Positions 21,461-33,466 of a stretch of DNA of 51,803 nucleotides are shown piece after piece; the first letter of the stretch is position 1; each line of letters begins with the position of its first letter. Under the pieces are notes generated by a model. The model was not told the origin of the DNA. It saw nothing but the letters and a program-made list of their open reading frames with translations, and ran no database searches. A program made the translations under genes and the position numbers. Source of the stretch: Entrophospora sp. SA101 (lineage: Eukaryota; Glomeromycota; Glomeromycetes; Entrophosporales; Entrophosporaceae); contig CAUDNR010004410.1 in NCBI GenBank assembly GCA_958430865.1, forward strand, positions 563 to 52,365. The letters are read 5' to 3'.

Positions 21461-22753
21461 TTATAAATCTTTAAAGCTTTTAAAGTTATTATCAATTAAA
21501 TCATTATCATTATTACAATCACTATTATTACTATTATTACATTCATCTAATATCCATTCAAATAATTCACTGCTAATAAAATCCGATCCAATATCCAGGT
21601 TATTTGATGAATGGTCTTCTTTTTCTTCTAGATTCTTTAAATTATTTATCCAATCAGTTAATTCTACTATATTCACTGCGTTCACTGCATTTAGTAAAAT
21701 TCTTTTATCTAAATTATTTATTAAATCTTCAATTTCTTTCTTTTCAGCCAAATATCTGATTTCTAAATAATCTATATGATGTTGCCAATTAGATTTTACC
21801 ATTATATTATAAGAATGTTTCAAGCATATCAATGCAAACTGTTGATATATTATACTATTACTATTACTATTATTACTATCGGTAACAGTTTTATTTTCAG
21901 AATGATTGATGAATGTTTTACCAATTTCTTTCCACACAATATAATCATTTTTACGAATTTTCTGATATTTAACAAACCATTTGATCGAATCTAGAATTAT
22001 GATGATAATAATATCGAATCAGTAATTTGATAGATTATTAATTAATTAATTAATTGGTTACTACCTACCTATTAATTAATTAATTACCTGCAAATCTTCC
22101 ACCTTTAGAATAAATCATACCTTTAAGGTTTATATGTCCAGGTTCATTTGAAACCTTTCAATTAAAAAAACCCATAATAAAGTCAAATTAATATATATAT
22201 ATCATCATCATCATCATCCATCATCTATTAACCAACTAATACTGACCAGTTTATCAGCACATTTTACAGCCAATTCAATATCTCCCAATTTTAAAGCACA
22301 TTGAGAAGCTATTTCTAACATTTCACGCGTACTAGTTAATCTATTGGGATTATTATAAACATTGCTATTACTACTACCATCATTAGCTAAATTGTGATTG
22401 TTTGATTTTTCTACAAAATCAATATATTCTAACGATAATCTTAATGCTTCCTGATAACTTTTTTTAAAATAATAATTTTCAATTGAATTTTTTAATTGTG
22501 TAGGTCCAAATTTTTCTTGCAGTAAAAGGTTTATCGCCACTTTAGGAGGTTTATGATACCAACCATCATAAACGTATAATGGAACATATTTCTTACTGTT
22601 ATCATTTGATAAATTTTCTGGATTAGAGAAATTATAATTAGAATTAGAGTTAGAGTTGGAGTTAGAATTATTATCAAAAAATTCTTTTTCTTCTTCCTCT
22701 TGAAAATTATTAAAAATTTTTAATAATTCATCAAAATTCTCTTCTATCGACAT
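21461..22753 (-). CDS. TPR-like cytosolic protein, complete copy
   Basis: Three exons, 22753-22247, 22154-22088 and 21990-21461, with consistent phases give 367 aa. The N-terminus MSIEENFDELLKIFNNFQEE is acidic and helical, followed by an Asn/Ser repeat. Then come paired helices resembling TPR units: FKKSYQEALRLSLEYIDF, ASQCALKLGDIELAVKCADK, LVSNEPGHINLKGMIYSKGG and FADSIKWFVKYQKIR. The C-terminus is acidic and Asn-rich. The motif order reminds me of vertebrate C8orf76, but that is a weak impression. The gene is convergent with COA6. Its 5' end and promoter lie in unique DNA, so this is the only complete copy. Confidence 0.75.
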
Positions 22754-23074
22754 TTTGAAAGATCTGTTATCAATCTAAATTACGCACACATTATTAATAT
22801 TAAGAAAAAAATTTTGTTATTAAATATGAATCAAGCAGAATCGGATCAAATCCGACATTAAATATTTTATATATTATTGATTTAATTACTATTATGTGTT
22901 TCGCTTCGTGTTGATTAATTAAACGTTTTTATTAATTGCTTCATTTAACAACTTATCACATGACTTTCAAAAATGGCAATAAATAATAATATTTCTTCAA
23001 CTTGCGCCTTAACATAACACTAACCTAATTTGGAAATTATTTCGAACACTGCCCCTAGTAACAATTGGTCAACT

Positions 23075-23293
23075 TCAAAATACTAAAACAAAAAAAAATT
23101 ATATCATTTTAAAAAATTTAACCGTCAAGTTTTATTGTTCATGACTCAAGCTTCAAAACTTATCGGCTGGTTTTTTCTTAAACTGAAAATTGGCAGAGCC
23201 TTAGCATTTTAAAAATTCCGAATTTTTGTTTATACATTTAAGAAATTGAGACTAAAGTAAATTTCGTGTAACAACTTTTTTTCATAGAATCAT
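23075..23293 (-). repeat. Dispersed repeat, second family, copy 2
   Basis: In reverse complement it matches 3100-3325 (shared words GTTACACGAAATTTACT, AAAATGCTAAGGCTC, GATAAGTTTTGAAGCTT). Just outside, 23048 onward reads CACTGCCCCTAGTAAC, which could be a TIR, but a partner end was not found. Confidence 0.65.
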
Positions 23294-23573
23294 CACCATC
23301 ACCATCACCATCATCCAGAGCTTCTTACATCAAGCAAAGATCAGAATTATCCATGGAAAGATTAGTCGTTGAAAATAATCATCTTCCGGAATAGGATTGT
23401 GTGTGAATGGTGCAAATTTCTAACCCAAAGAAATGAAGGAAAATCAAATAAGACTCAAATCGTTCATATATTTATTGTATTGCATGTATTATGTTGTTCC
23501 CAAACTAGAAATTGCTATGTAGATTTCCACACAAGAAGAGAAAGTTGATGCTTCGTTAATTATTCATTTTTTT

Positions 23574-23580
23574 ATTTTTT

Positions 23581-23624
<44 letters not shown>

Positions 23625-23645
23625 TTTAATTTAATTTATTTATTA
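23574..23645. repeat. (TTTA)n microsatellite
   Basis: A long tetranucleotide run grading into ATTTAATTTA units. It sits next to the left boundary of B2 (23672), one of the template-switch sites inferred here. Confidence 0.9.
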
Positions 23646-24084
23646 TCTTATGTAGTAGCTTATATTAAAAAGTCAAAAATTGTAGCCTAAATTGGCATCA
23701 TTATTTATTCTAAGTAAACTTGTAAATTAGAACATATGGAAAACCGGGTTTCGAGACTTTTGGTCAAAAAAATTTTTTTTGCAAAATATTAATAACATCA
23801 TGACTAATTTGTGAAAGAATTAGATGTGGTTTACTTAGTACAAAAATAAATTCTTACATAGGATATAGAAAAAGATGAGTTAGTTATCATGTATGACCCA
23901 TAATGATTTATCTGTCATCTTTTGATTTAAAATTTAACAGCATGCCATAAATACTTGGGAAAAGTTTATTTTACCAACAAATTTTTTATTTATCATTTCA
24001 TTAATAAGGTGTAAATTCTTTTTTGTCCTTTTCGTTGTGAATAATACTCTAAGACACATAACATTTAATCATTTTATTCTGTAA

Positions 24085-26556
24085 TTAAAAAGAATTTTTT
24101 TGTAATTTTTCAAATAAACGAACATTTCTTGAATACGAATTACGTGATGGTCTTTTATTTTTTCTTGAAATTTCGAATTTCTCTGTCATTTCTTTCACAA
24201 GTAACTAAATTTGTATATATTCAGAAGAGTTTTGATGTTATTATAGTAGTTCAGAGAAAAGCTATATTGAATTTAATGTTCATACATACCGCCCATTTTA
24301 GTATGCACTCATAAAAAGGAACAAAATCCTCAATCTCCGAAAAGTCCCTTGGAAGGTTTGCATTTTCTACTTCATGTAGGTGATATTTGTCTATAATTAT
24401 AACAACGTTAACAATAGGAAATAATATATAAAGTTGATACTTTTTAATACAATGTGGCATACCATGGAAATCTAAATAGAAGAGATATATCTGTAATCTG
24501 AAGCTTTGACCACCAAAGACTCTCAAACTTTCTGGGATACACTTCCTGTTATTAAAAGAATTCTTTATTATGTTATTGAACATATTCCTTAAATTTTTCG
24601 CGATTTTTTCTGCATCTGCTATTTCTTTGTCCTCTTTTGCCACGGGACTTGCACCTTCTACATAAACTAATTGAAATTTATCTGCGCTCGTCATGTAACC
24701 TACACCATCTGCCAAATTACGAGTTACATGATTTTGTGAAGGAATTTCTCCATATTCATAATTTATCCGAGCAATGTACCAGAGTGCAGCATCTAGACAT
24801 GGGTGTACAAAAGCATTCAAATGTGGTTTTTCAATTGATTTAATGTTTAACAATGGATTAAATGCTCAAGTGCGAATGCTTTAATGCTACAAAATTAGAG
24901 ATATTTGAGCATAATAATGTATTTTGGATTAAAAAAAAAAAATAAAGATCTCTTTATACGTACAACTGTGGCAATGTTCTTCGTATTATTCTTGTTGTTG
25001 CAACAAGTAAACTATCGTCATGATTTGGTGGACAAAGATCATCAATTTTGTTTTGCCACTCCGCTTCCGAAAGTTTTTGAGAGAAAAAATCAATAAGAAA
25101 ATTGTGAATATGATCAGGAATCAATTTTTCAGTGATTTCATCAATTTATTTATGATAATTTTGAACATCTTCAAATGATAATTGTTTAAAAAATTTCGAT
25201 TTAGGTCGTAAATCAACTATATCACTTTTAGGATCATATTTTACATGTTCAAGTTTAATTTTGTTCACTGTTTCATAACACTTTATTTTATTATCATCAT
25301 CATCATCAAATATGTTTTTCGCATACTCCTGAAGTGAGAAGAGGAAAAAATATCATAAGTATCTTGATTAAATCATATACAGCAAGATGTTTGTAAATAC
25401 CTGATTTGTTCTTTTTTCCGGAATTACTGATTTTCAAAACAGGAAGTGTTAATATCAATCTATTAGGAGTAAAATTTTTAATCTTGTTAATCCTTTATTA
25501 ATTTAAACATTATTATTGGGGTAACAGTTATCTGCATTTCCTGCTAAACACATATACAACCAATAATGCTATCTGAACCATATATACCAATATCATCGTT
25601 ACTAATTGTCTGTTTATTAAGATTAATTTCACCACTCAATTGGGCTGTTTGTTGTGTCCTTGCACTTTTTAATATTTTTAAAGCGTCTATCTTAGAGTTT
25701 TCTTTGAAGATAAACTTCAACAATTCAAAGAATGTATAAACAATGTGTCATTTACAAAAAAAAATAATATTCTTTTTTTACAAAAAAACAAACAAACCTG
25801 TGTATATCGAAGTTTTTCTTCTACTTTTGCCTTGTTTTCTCTTGAACGATATTCCTCCAGAATTTCACAACACTAGCTGTTTGTTTCTGGGACAAATGAA
25901 GCCATTAGTTCTTTTCAAAATTTTTAAAGGTACTTTTTTTTTTTTTTAATTTTTTTGAATGCACGAGGAACTGAACCCCATCCCCAGGAATCTTCGGAGG
26001 AGCTGAACCCCCTAAGATTGTTTGCAAGAACAAAGGGACGGAACCTCCCTGGGTTGTGCAAGGCGCGAGGAACTGAACCCCATACTCAGCATCTTTAAAG
26101 ACTTAAAGAGATTCCCTTGCAATAATAGAGGAACTGAACCCCTCTGAGTTGCGCGTACTCGTACTTTAAAAAATGACTATACTAATATCAAAAGTATATA
26201 TTACCTGATTTGTTAACAATGATGCAATCTGCTGAACTTGTTTACTAGGTTCAACATTTTCTTTATAATTGGTGATAATCACACTTAGAGCATTAAGAAA
26301 TCTTTTTCGCCAGATGGCCGAAAGTTCTCTTTCATCTTCCAACAGAATGTAAGGTTTCATGGTTGCAAGAAAGCTTTCATATGACCATGAAGAAGGTGCT
26401 ATATTTTTAAAATATTCCGAAGTGGCAATTTCTACAAAAAAAAATTTTTTTCAAAAAATATATAAATGTCTTTTTTTAGGCACCAATAAAATGAAAGACA
26501 ACCTTACCAATAGAACTTATAAAGTCAGAGTTCGAGTTAACAGTTAGATTGGACAT
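24085..26556 (-). pseudogene. Decayed multi-exon gene of a repeated fungal family (copy in B2)
   Basis: Mirror of 15353-17824 with the same in-frame stop and frameshift, so both defects existed before the duplication. Confidence 0.65.
25965..26142 (-). repeat. GC-rich array of GGGGTTCAGTTCCTC motifs (copy in B2)
   Basis: Mirror of 15767-15944; on the plus strand the motif reads GAGGAACTGAACCCC. Confidence 0.75.
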
Positions 26557-27488
26557 CGCGCTTGTTAAATGTTTTGAGAAGGAAGTTTACGCGTGTTATT
26601 GTTATTTTGTGACCAATAATAGTGTGTCACAAATAAAACACATCAAGTAAAAAATTGTGCAACTTTTAAAGCTTAATATTAATAAGGAAGTATCGAATGC
26701 ACGTAGAAAAAAAATATATATATGACGGACGAGCGCTCATTTACATATTATTTCTAGTTTATTTATTTATTTTATACTAATAAATAATACATAACATATA
26801 TTTCCCAATCCCCACACTTTATTTTAACTACATTTTATCTTTAACCACATGCCTACCTGGAAAGTAAAACATATGGGGATGGCATTTAATGGGGATGATC
26901 TCAACTCTTCTAGAAAAGATTTAAATTATCGTGCAATTCAAAATTTTTGTTCAGCGTTTACTGGAGAAGGCAATTCCGAAAGTTCTTGTATATGATATAA
27001 TGAATTTGTAATAGAATCTTTTTCTATTTAATTTATTACGATAATTTTGCTAACTTTTTGAATATATATATATATATATTATAGCTTGATTACTCATCGA
27101 ATTAAACAACCTTCTTGTATGTAGCTAGTTTTATTTAAATTATAGAGTATAATATACATTATTAGTTAAATACAATGTGTAAAAAATATGTACAATGCTA
27201 AATATATACAAATTATATTATAATTATGATATTTAGGAGTTTGTGGAGATTTTTTTTTTTTTTCGAAAAAATATTTTATTATTAATAATTTCAAATAATT
27301 GCAACTTGATAAACGACACTTCCTACTTTATCTAAGATCTTTGTTCTTATTTCAAGAAGATAAATTTCTATGTTAGTACTTGATATTGAATTTTTTTTTG
27401 ATAAATCCCTAGTAATTTTGAATCTATAAAACAATAAAATCGATCATTTTAAATATTTCTAAAATATATATATATTTATATACACACA

Positions 27489-28272
27489 CAATATTTAAAT
27501 AATTTTTATTGCCTTCCGGTGTGGCATTAACGGGTTCAGGAAGATTTTCAAAATCTAAAAGATGACTTGTATAGATTGCCATAGAATGTATTGCCGTCAT
27601 TTTGTTTGGTTCATAAGTTGGAAACTTTTTCTTTGATTCCTCGATAGCTTTAACCTGTTTGTAAAATCCTGATCTCGAATTTTTATAATCGAGCGTATAC
27701 TTTTGCAAAATCCTATATAATTTTTTAGCACTTGGTCGTTTTTGGGGTTTAGCGTTTTAAGCACCTGTCTACCATGTCTATAAGTAGCTGAGGAATTTCA
27801 CATCTGATTTTGGGACGAAGTCCTTGACAAATGAGCGTTGCCAAGTTAAAATCATGTGGAACATCGTAACATGTGAAAACCTACATCATGATGATTCCAA
27901 AAGAATATATATCTGATGCTTGAGTGTAATCCTTGTCTTTTAGAACTTCGGGTGCCACGTATGGAGGCACACCAAAAATTTTCGAACCTTGAACCCCTAT
28001 CGGTCTGCATAATCTGAAACTTGTAATGTAATAACTAGACAGTGATGTGCAGACAATGTTCCCGGAATGTAAATCTTTATGGATTAGTCCTTCTTTGTGA
28101 ATCAAAGCGAGCCCATAAGCAATACAACGCAAAATATTTAATTTATCTGCCCAATCCGATACATTAAAATATTTATTTAACATTTTTAAAGACTTTTCTC
28201 ATTCGCATATTGCATGACAATCATGTAATCGTTTTTTTCTGGATCTTTGGTTATGTCATAAATTTCGATTAC
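27489..28272 (-). pseudogene. TKL-type kinase pseudogene (copy in B2)
   Basis: Mirror of 13637-14420, with the same stops and the same altered DFG position. Confidence 0.85.
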
Positions 28273-28492
28273 TCATTTACCTTGAAATTTGAGTTGGTTT
28301 CAACCTGAAAGATCTATATATCACTTAAGGTAACAAATTGGACTGTTAAATTATAATTACAATGCAATTGTGATAATAATCACTAAATTTTGGACCCTGA
28401 AATTTTTAATAATATCAATGTTCACTTTGTCTGGTTTTGCCCCATATTAATATGATGTTAATTAGTTTGATCTACATTAGTCCATTGTATGA

Positions 28493-28947
28493 TGCAGGAC
28501 ACCTAGTCCCTACAACTTTCTGCGCCACAGCGACAGATTTGAGAAAAAATTCACAATCAAAAATGCAATAAAATTTTTACAGCCACGTGTTTTAAAATAG
28601 ATTTGTCACGTTGCATTCTCTTTATTGATATCACGTGATAAAGGATCTGCAACATAGATTTCAAAATTTTCAATTCTTCCAATTCGTTCATTTTTTAATA
28701 TTAAAAAAATTTGTGTGTAACACGTCACTTTGTGGGATTAACATAGTAAATTTGTTAAACTTGTGCAACTTTATGGCTTAATTCCTCCACAACAACATGG
28801 CATCTCAACAAAATGAAAATGTCATTTTGTAGAAAAAGGTCTTAGCTTCAAAATGACATCTTGTTTTTTAGGTCACACATTTCCATTTTCGGAGGAGTTA
28901 AAGGATTTGCAAGACTAATAAAAGTTGTAGGGACTAGGTGTCCTGCA
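28493..28947. mobile_element. 455-bp MITE with perfect 27-bp TIRs (copy in B2)
   Basis: Mirror of 12962-13416. It was carried along by the duplication and is not an independent insertion. Confidence 0.8.
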
Positions 28948-29417
28948 CTATACACCCCAGTAACCTATCTATAGTTTCCGGGGTCCTGCTACCCCCTAGA
29001 AATTTTAAGATGTGCGACAACATAACTATAAGCAGAAATTTTATTTATAAAAAGATGTTATTTTGTACTTGGATTGATAATAATAAATAGTTTGTGCACG
29101 TAAACTTTATTCAAAAAATAATTTCAAAAAGGTTCTTTGCCATTAATAATAAAATACTTGCACCTAGCATTCTTCAAGAAATCATTGAAATAATAAAAAT
29201 ACTTTATAATGTATGTATTATTTTTATTATATTGAAATAAAAGAAACCAAGCATATTGAAATTTTTATTTGGGCAGATTGAATCAATAAATCAGTTAGAT
29301 TAATTAGTTAGTTTGCAATGGAAAATAATTATTTTTTGTTTAACTGACTGAATGAACGAATGTTACTTAAAATCGTCACTGTCCAATGACATTAATAATC
29401 TTTTTTTTTTTCAACAG

Positions 29418-29913
29418 GTCTTCATATGATCCATATGTACCTAAGGAGGGCGCTGCTGGTGGACCACCTTCAAAAACTGCAGAAATTCAAAAAAAAATCG
29501 ACGAGACAGTAGAAGTTATGCGTGATAACCTTAAATCCGTTGCCGTAAGAGGAGAGAGATTAGACACTTTACAAGATAAAACCGGTAAAGAAATTATGTT
29601 GGAGAATAAAGAAAAACTTTAAATAATTTAAATAATTAGTAATATCTCCTCACTATCTTTTTTAAATAGAAAATTTGTCAGTATCAGCACAAGGATTTCG
29701 TCGTGGGGCAAATAAAGTACGAAAACAAATGTGGTGGAAAGATATGAAAATGAGAATTATTATCGCTGTTACCATAATCATTTTATTATTGATTATTATT
29801 TGTAAGTAATATCAATTTTTATATAATATTGGAAATATATATTATAATAAGAAGCATACCAATTAATTAATCAAAATTTTTTTGTAGTACCAATTGTTCT
29901 CAATAAAAAATAA
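29418..29913 (+). CDS. R-SNARE, synaptobrevin/VAMP family (copy in B2, 5' end incomplete)
   Basis: Exons are 29418-29584, 29670-29801 and 29888-29913, with consistent phases. The product has a short N-terminus (SSYDPYVP), then the v-SNARE motif from [20 protein letters not shown] through [20 protein letters not shown]. The zero-layer Arg is in the VAVRGERL segment. WWKDMKM is the juxtamembrane motif and [16 protein letters not shown] the tail anchor, ending PIVLNKK. It should drive exocytic or endosomal vesicle fusion with Qa and Qb/c partners. The first listed exon starts after TTTCAACAG and needs an upstream ATG exon that I could not identify. Because its 3' flank is native, this is the reference copy. 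It converges on LAMTOR3, about 250 bp away. Confidence 0.9.
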
Positions 29914-30162
29914 TTTAAAACCCACCTTTAATTGTCAACTCACTCACCTTTTCAAAATTTCATTTATTCTTTTTTGTCTATGAAAACCAAAGAAAAAGAA
30001 TCGGTATTCATTATTATTGTTATTATTACTGTTGTTTTTCTCTAGTTTGCAAACACATGTAAACTTATTATTGATATATTTTATTTCTTTGTACTATTAT
30101 TTAATATTATATAAATATTTTTTCTTAAAATTAAAAAATAACAAATAATAACAAAGTATATA

Positions 30163-31041
30163 CTATGTTGCTGATGTTTGTCTTTCAATTAATGTTGCAG
30201 ATATTAAATCTGCTATTTCTTTTAATTCATTTCCAAGATCTAATAATACGCCTTCACCATAAGATGGTGTATATACATATATAATATTAGTATTTATATA
30301 TATAATAATATTGTATATTATATAATATAATAATATTCACCAGTGTTTGCTTCAGAATCAGCAATTAAAATAGTAATTAATGGTGCGTGATTAAATTGTA
30401 TGACTTGATAAATTCCATAAAGGCTAATTATAGATTTATTTTCTTTTAATCCTAATTTCGATGCCTAAGTTATTTAAATAATTTTACAAATTTATTATAA
30501 TTTTTCTTTTATAGATGAATGGATTATTTCTCACTCATGGATTCTATTTACATAATTAAATTACCTGGTCACTGATAACTCCAAAAGTCGCTGATAATAT
30601 ATGCTCAAATGTTTTAATGGATGCATTATTTGTTACAGCTTATTATTATTAAAATGAAAAGTTGCAAATATTAAAAATTAATTTCAATTCTTGGAAATTT
30701 TAATCGATTTACATTGATTCTTACATTTTATTATTGCAACACCATCTTTGTCAGTCATTGTTACAGATTTCAATCCATCCACCCTGTTAGAATAGTATTA
30801 TATTATATGAAGGTATACATGCTTATTCCAAAATGCTAATTAATCACATTTACTAATCCTATTAATTCATTAATTCATCGAAATATTTTTTGTAAATTCA
30901 AAACAAACTTGCCTTAACACCAAATTGTCAAAATATGTTTGTAAATCCTTTATAAAATAAAAATAAATAAATTAATTTCAAACAACATTTATTAATATTA
31001 TTGTTATTATTATTAAATACCTCACTAGTTTCTAATTCCAT
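30163..31041 (-). CDS. LAMTOR3: LAMTOR3-like Ragulator subunit
   Basis: Six small exons: 31041-31021, 30947-30913, 30783-30725, 30638-30565, 30464-30341 and 30251-30163. All phases agree and give 133 aa, close to the usual length of about 124. Roadblock-fold landmarks in order are LQTYFDNLVLRVDGLKSVTM, DKDGVAIIK, TFGVISDQASKLGL, NKSIISLYGIYQVIQFN, PLITILIADSEANTG and the C-terminal helix DLGNELKEIADLI. LAMTOR3 pairs with LAMTOR2 in Ragulator on lysosomal or vacuolar membranes, anchoring Rag GTPases for TORC1 signalling. Intron 2 uses a GC donor (AAG|GCAAGT). It lies outside the duplication and is present once. Confidence 0.93.
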
Positions 31042-31501
31042 ATTTTTTAAATTAGCAAGTAAACCTTTGAAATAAGTTATGACATAATAGATTTGTTGTC
31101 ACATTTTTTTATTGCCATATGAATTCCATATTTATCTATTAAAATGTTTATCATTTCGGGAATTTGAAATTTAATATATTAATATGAAAAAGATTTTAAC
31201 AAACAAACAATAAATGTGCCATTTGCTTTTTCGATTGATAAGAAAAAAACATCTCCTTGGTCGTATAATGTCGATATTTAAAATAATCGTGGACAGCACC
31301 AAATTCTAAATTGGAAAAGTGCGTATATATATTAAAAGGAAAAATCTTGTCATCTCAACTAACTCTTTAACTCTTTCATAATAATTCTTCTTCTTCTTCA
31401 CAATTGTTCGAATAAAGAGACCAATGTAATACCCTACATCTAAAATTACATCATAAATTATCCGAATAAAAAAGGAATATGAACATAATATTTATTTTTG
31501 A
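31042..31501. other. Upstream region of LAMTOR3
   Basis: Presumed promoter plus AT-rich DNA. A minus-strand stretch at 31577-31650 (Asn/Ser run, then IIPASLVPS before a GTAAGT) looks exon-like but is isolated, so I do not call it. Confidence 0.4.
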
Positions 31502-33278
31502 TAATGATGTTGGCCGGTAGAAAAACTTTAGCCGGTTAAGAACCTAAATAAATCCCAGTTGATGAAAAACTTACAGATGGTACTAAGCTTGCTGGTATTA
31601 TATTATCACTGCTACTATCGTTATTATTACTATTATTTATTATTGTTATTATAATATTTCACCATTATTACTATTTTAATAGTTCGAATAAGATTTATTC
31701 GAATTATTTGTTTATTCGTTATGAATTGGAGTGAATAAAACGAATAAACCAATAAAACGGATAATTAAAATAGAAAAATAATAACGATTCGAATTAAAAT
31801 AAGAATTTGTATTACGAACAGAAACTTTAACTACAGTCCCCGGCGGAAGTAATGGCGCGTAATTTTTTATGAATAAAAAATGCGCTTTATTAAAAATTTC
31901 TAAAAAATTTTTTTTTCTTAAAGCCAAATGGTATGACTATAACTTTTATTATGGTGTTAGTACTTTGTGTGAGCTTCTTCAGCATCGGTGCACGTTTGAC
32001 CTCGATTTTGCATGCTACCGATGCTATTAACTATGACGTTTTTTTCGATCCCCTCCCATTCCTCCCTAATAATACCGATAAATTTATTTTTAAAACTTTT
32101 TTTTTCTGCTATCATTTTTTTGACGTGTTTCTCAACATTATACTTCAAAATAGCCCATATATTCTCAATAGAATTGAGATCTGGGCTATGTGAAGGCCGA
32201 GCAAGGACACGTCTTGGAAGACGGTATTCAGATCATTCATAACGTCCCTAGATGTATGCTTAGAGTCGTTATCTTGCTGAAAGACTCATCGTCCACCTAC
32301 TAATGCATCAGCATTATCGTAAAGTTGTTCATTCAAAATTTTACGATATAGTTGGCAGTCAAGGTTTTCAGTAAAGATATAAATACCGACCTTCCCTTTA
32401 AAATTGATAGCACCTCAATATGAACCTTAAGGGGATATTTTACCATAGGTTGGACAGGTTTCTTTTCACGAGACCATGCTAGCATCGTATTGTGAAACAA
32501 CTGGATAGTTGTTTCGTCTGAAAAAACAACTTTCTTCCAGTTGTAATGCACATGATCTTGTGCCCATTACAAGCGGTTAATCTTTGCTTGTTCTGTTAGA
32601 GGAGGAACTTTTCTGGGAAGAGTAGCAACGTAACCGAGGTTGGAAAGTTCACGGCGAACAGTTCTCTCACTAACTTCGAGATCTTGGTATTTTTCTTCTA
32701 AAATAGCTTTCATTTCCTATAGTGGTTACTCTTGACGATCATTCGGTGATAATTTTCGCGGACGACCTGACCGGCGAATTTCCTTTTTTTTTTTAATATG
32801 GTGACGTATCGTTGACATGTAGGTAATGGGATCCCAGTTCTATTCGAAATTTCTTTCAGAGTACGAATATTTTTGTTTCTAGAGAAAGTTAACGGCATTA
32901 TGGCTGTCTTTAATATGGTTCGAAGACACTTTGCAAAATAAACAAAAACATTGATTATTATTTACTTTTATGGTTACTATCTATTTACGCGACTCAATGA
33001 CAAATAAACATTATAAATGAACGTTTTATGGTATTATGACTGAATAATTAATTCGAATCTTCGCGTCATTAATTTCTCCGGGGACTGTATTATTTTTATC
33101 CTGCTATGAGTATTATATTTTTTTTTTTGAGCAAATGTATACTTTTTTGTCATTCTAAGCAATGAATATGGACCCCATCTTAACTAAGTGTCTATCTATG
33201 CCATTGAATTCTGCACTAAATTCTAGACGTAAAAATGAATGTTAAAGGAAATTTTTTTTTAACCGGCTAACATCACTA
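31502..33278. mobile_element. Putative TIR element interrupted by a Tc1-type insertion
   Basis: The left end reads TAATGATGTTGGCCGG and the right end in reverse complement TAGTGATGTTAGCCGG, 14 of 16 bases matching. Flanks ATTTTTGA and ATTTTCAG agree in five of eight bases. Removing the nested Tc1-type element leaves about 520 bp. The terminus style is hAT-like. The match is short, so this is tentative. Confidence 0.4.
31834..33087 (-). mobile_element. Degenerate Tc1/mariner transposon
   Basis: 1254 bp bounded by TA on both sides. Ends are CAGTCCCCGGCGGAAGTAAT and, in reverse complement, CAGTCCCCGGAGAAATTAAT, matching 22 of 26 over the first 26 bases. The minus strand encodes a broken transposase. 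Near 32898 is an HTH-like start (TLKEISNRTGIPLPTCQRYV). At 32198-32120 lies the hallmark HSPDLNSIENIWAILK, containing the second catalytic Asp-region and the Glu of the DDE triad. Between these pieces are many stops and frameshifts, so it cannot move itself. Confidence 0.88.
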
Positions 33279-33466
33279 ATTTTCAGATATACACACATTC
33301 ATACAAGAAGTATAAAAAACCCTAACATTTTCTTTTTCCGCCTCTCTCTCTCTTAAAGATCATAAACAAACAATTAATATTACATAGTACTAGTAGAACA
33401 CCAAATTAAAGCAGACGGAAAGAAAATTAATAAATTTTATTTATTATAAAGTAAAAAAAGTAAAAA

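Larger units (their letters stand above)
18228..22672 (+). repeat. Block A, copy 2 (direct segmental duplication)
   Basis: Direct copy of 7556-12000. The left end is the novel joint with B1, and the right end runs without a break into unique sequence that completes the TPR-like gene, so the right flank is ancestral. Confidence 0.97.
22754..23671. other. Unique segment C between A2 and B2
   Basis: The only part of the inner region present once. It holds the promoter of the TPR-like gene, a dispersed repeat (23075-23293), a (CATCAC)n stretch near 23292-23312 and a (TTTA)n microsatellite ending about 30 bp before B2. No convincing gene is seen. In the inferred ancestor it joined A directly to B. 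Confidence 0.7.
23672..29915 (+). repeat. Block B, copy 2 (probable ancestral orientation)
   Basis: Inverted partner of 11994-18237. Both outer flanks are unique sequence: the SNARE gene on the right continues into its own 3' region toward LAMTOR3. That suggests this copy is the original. Confidence 0.95.

Noticed and set aside
29386..29417. ATG at 29386 as the SNARE start
   Set aside because: It would translate the polypyrimidine tract and CAG acceptor; SNARE homologues have a short exon before SSYDPY, so the true start is upstream and unlocated.
31933..32242. Plus-strand frames inside the Tc1-type element
   Set aside because: Antisense to the DLNSIENIWAILK transposase piece.
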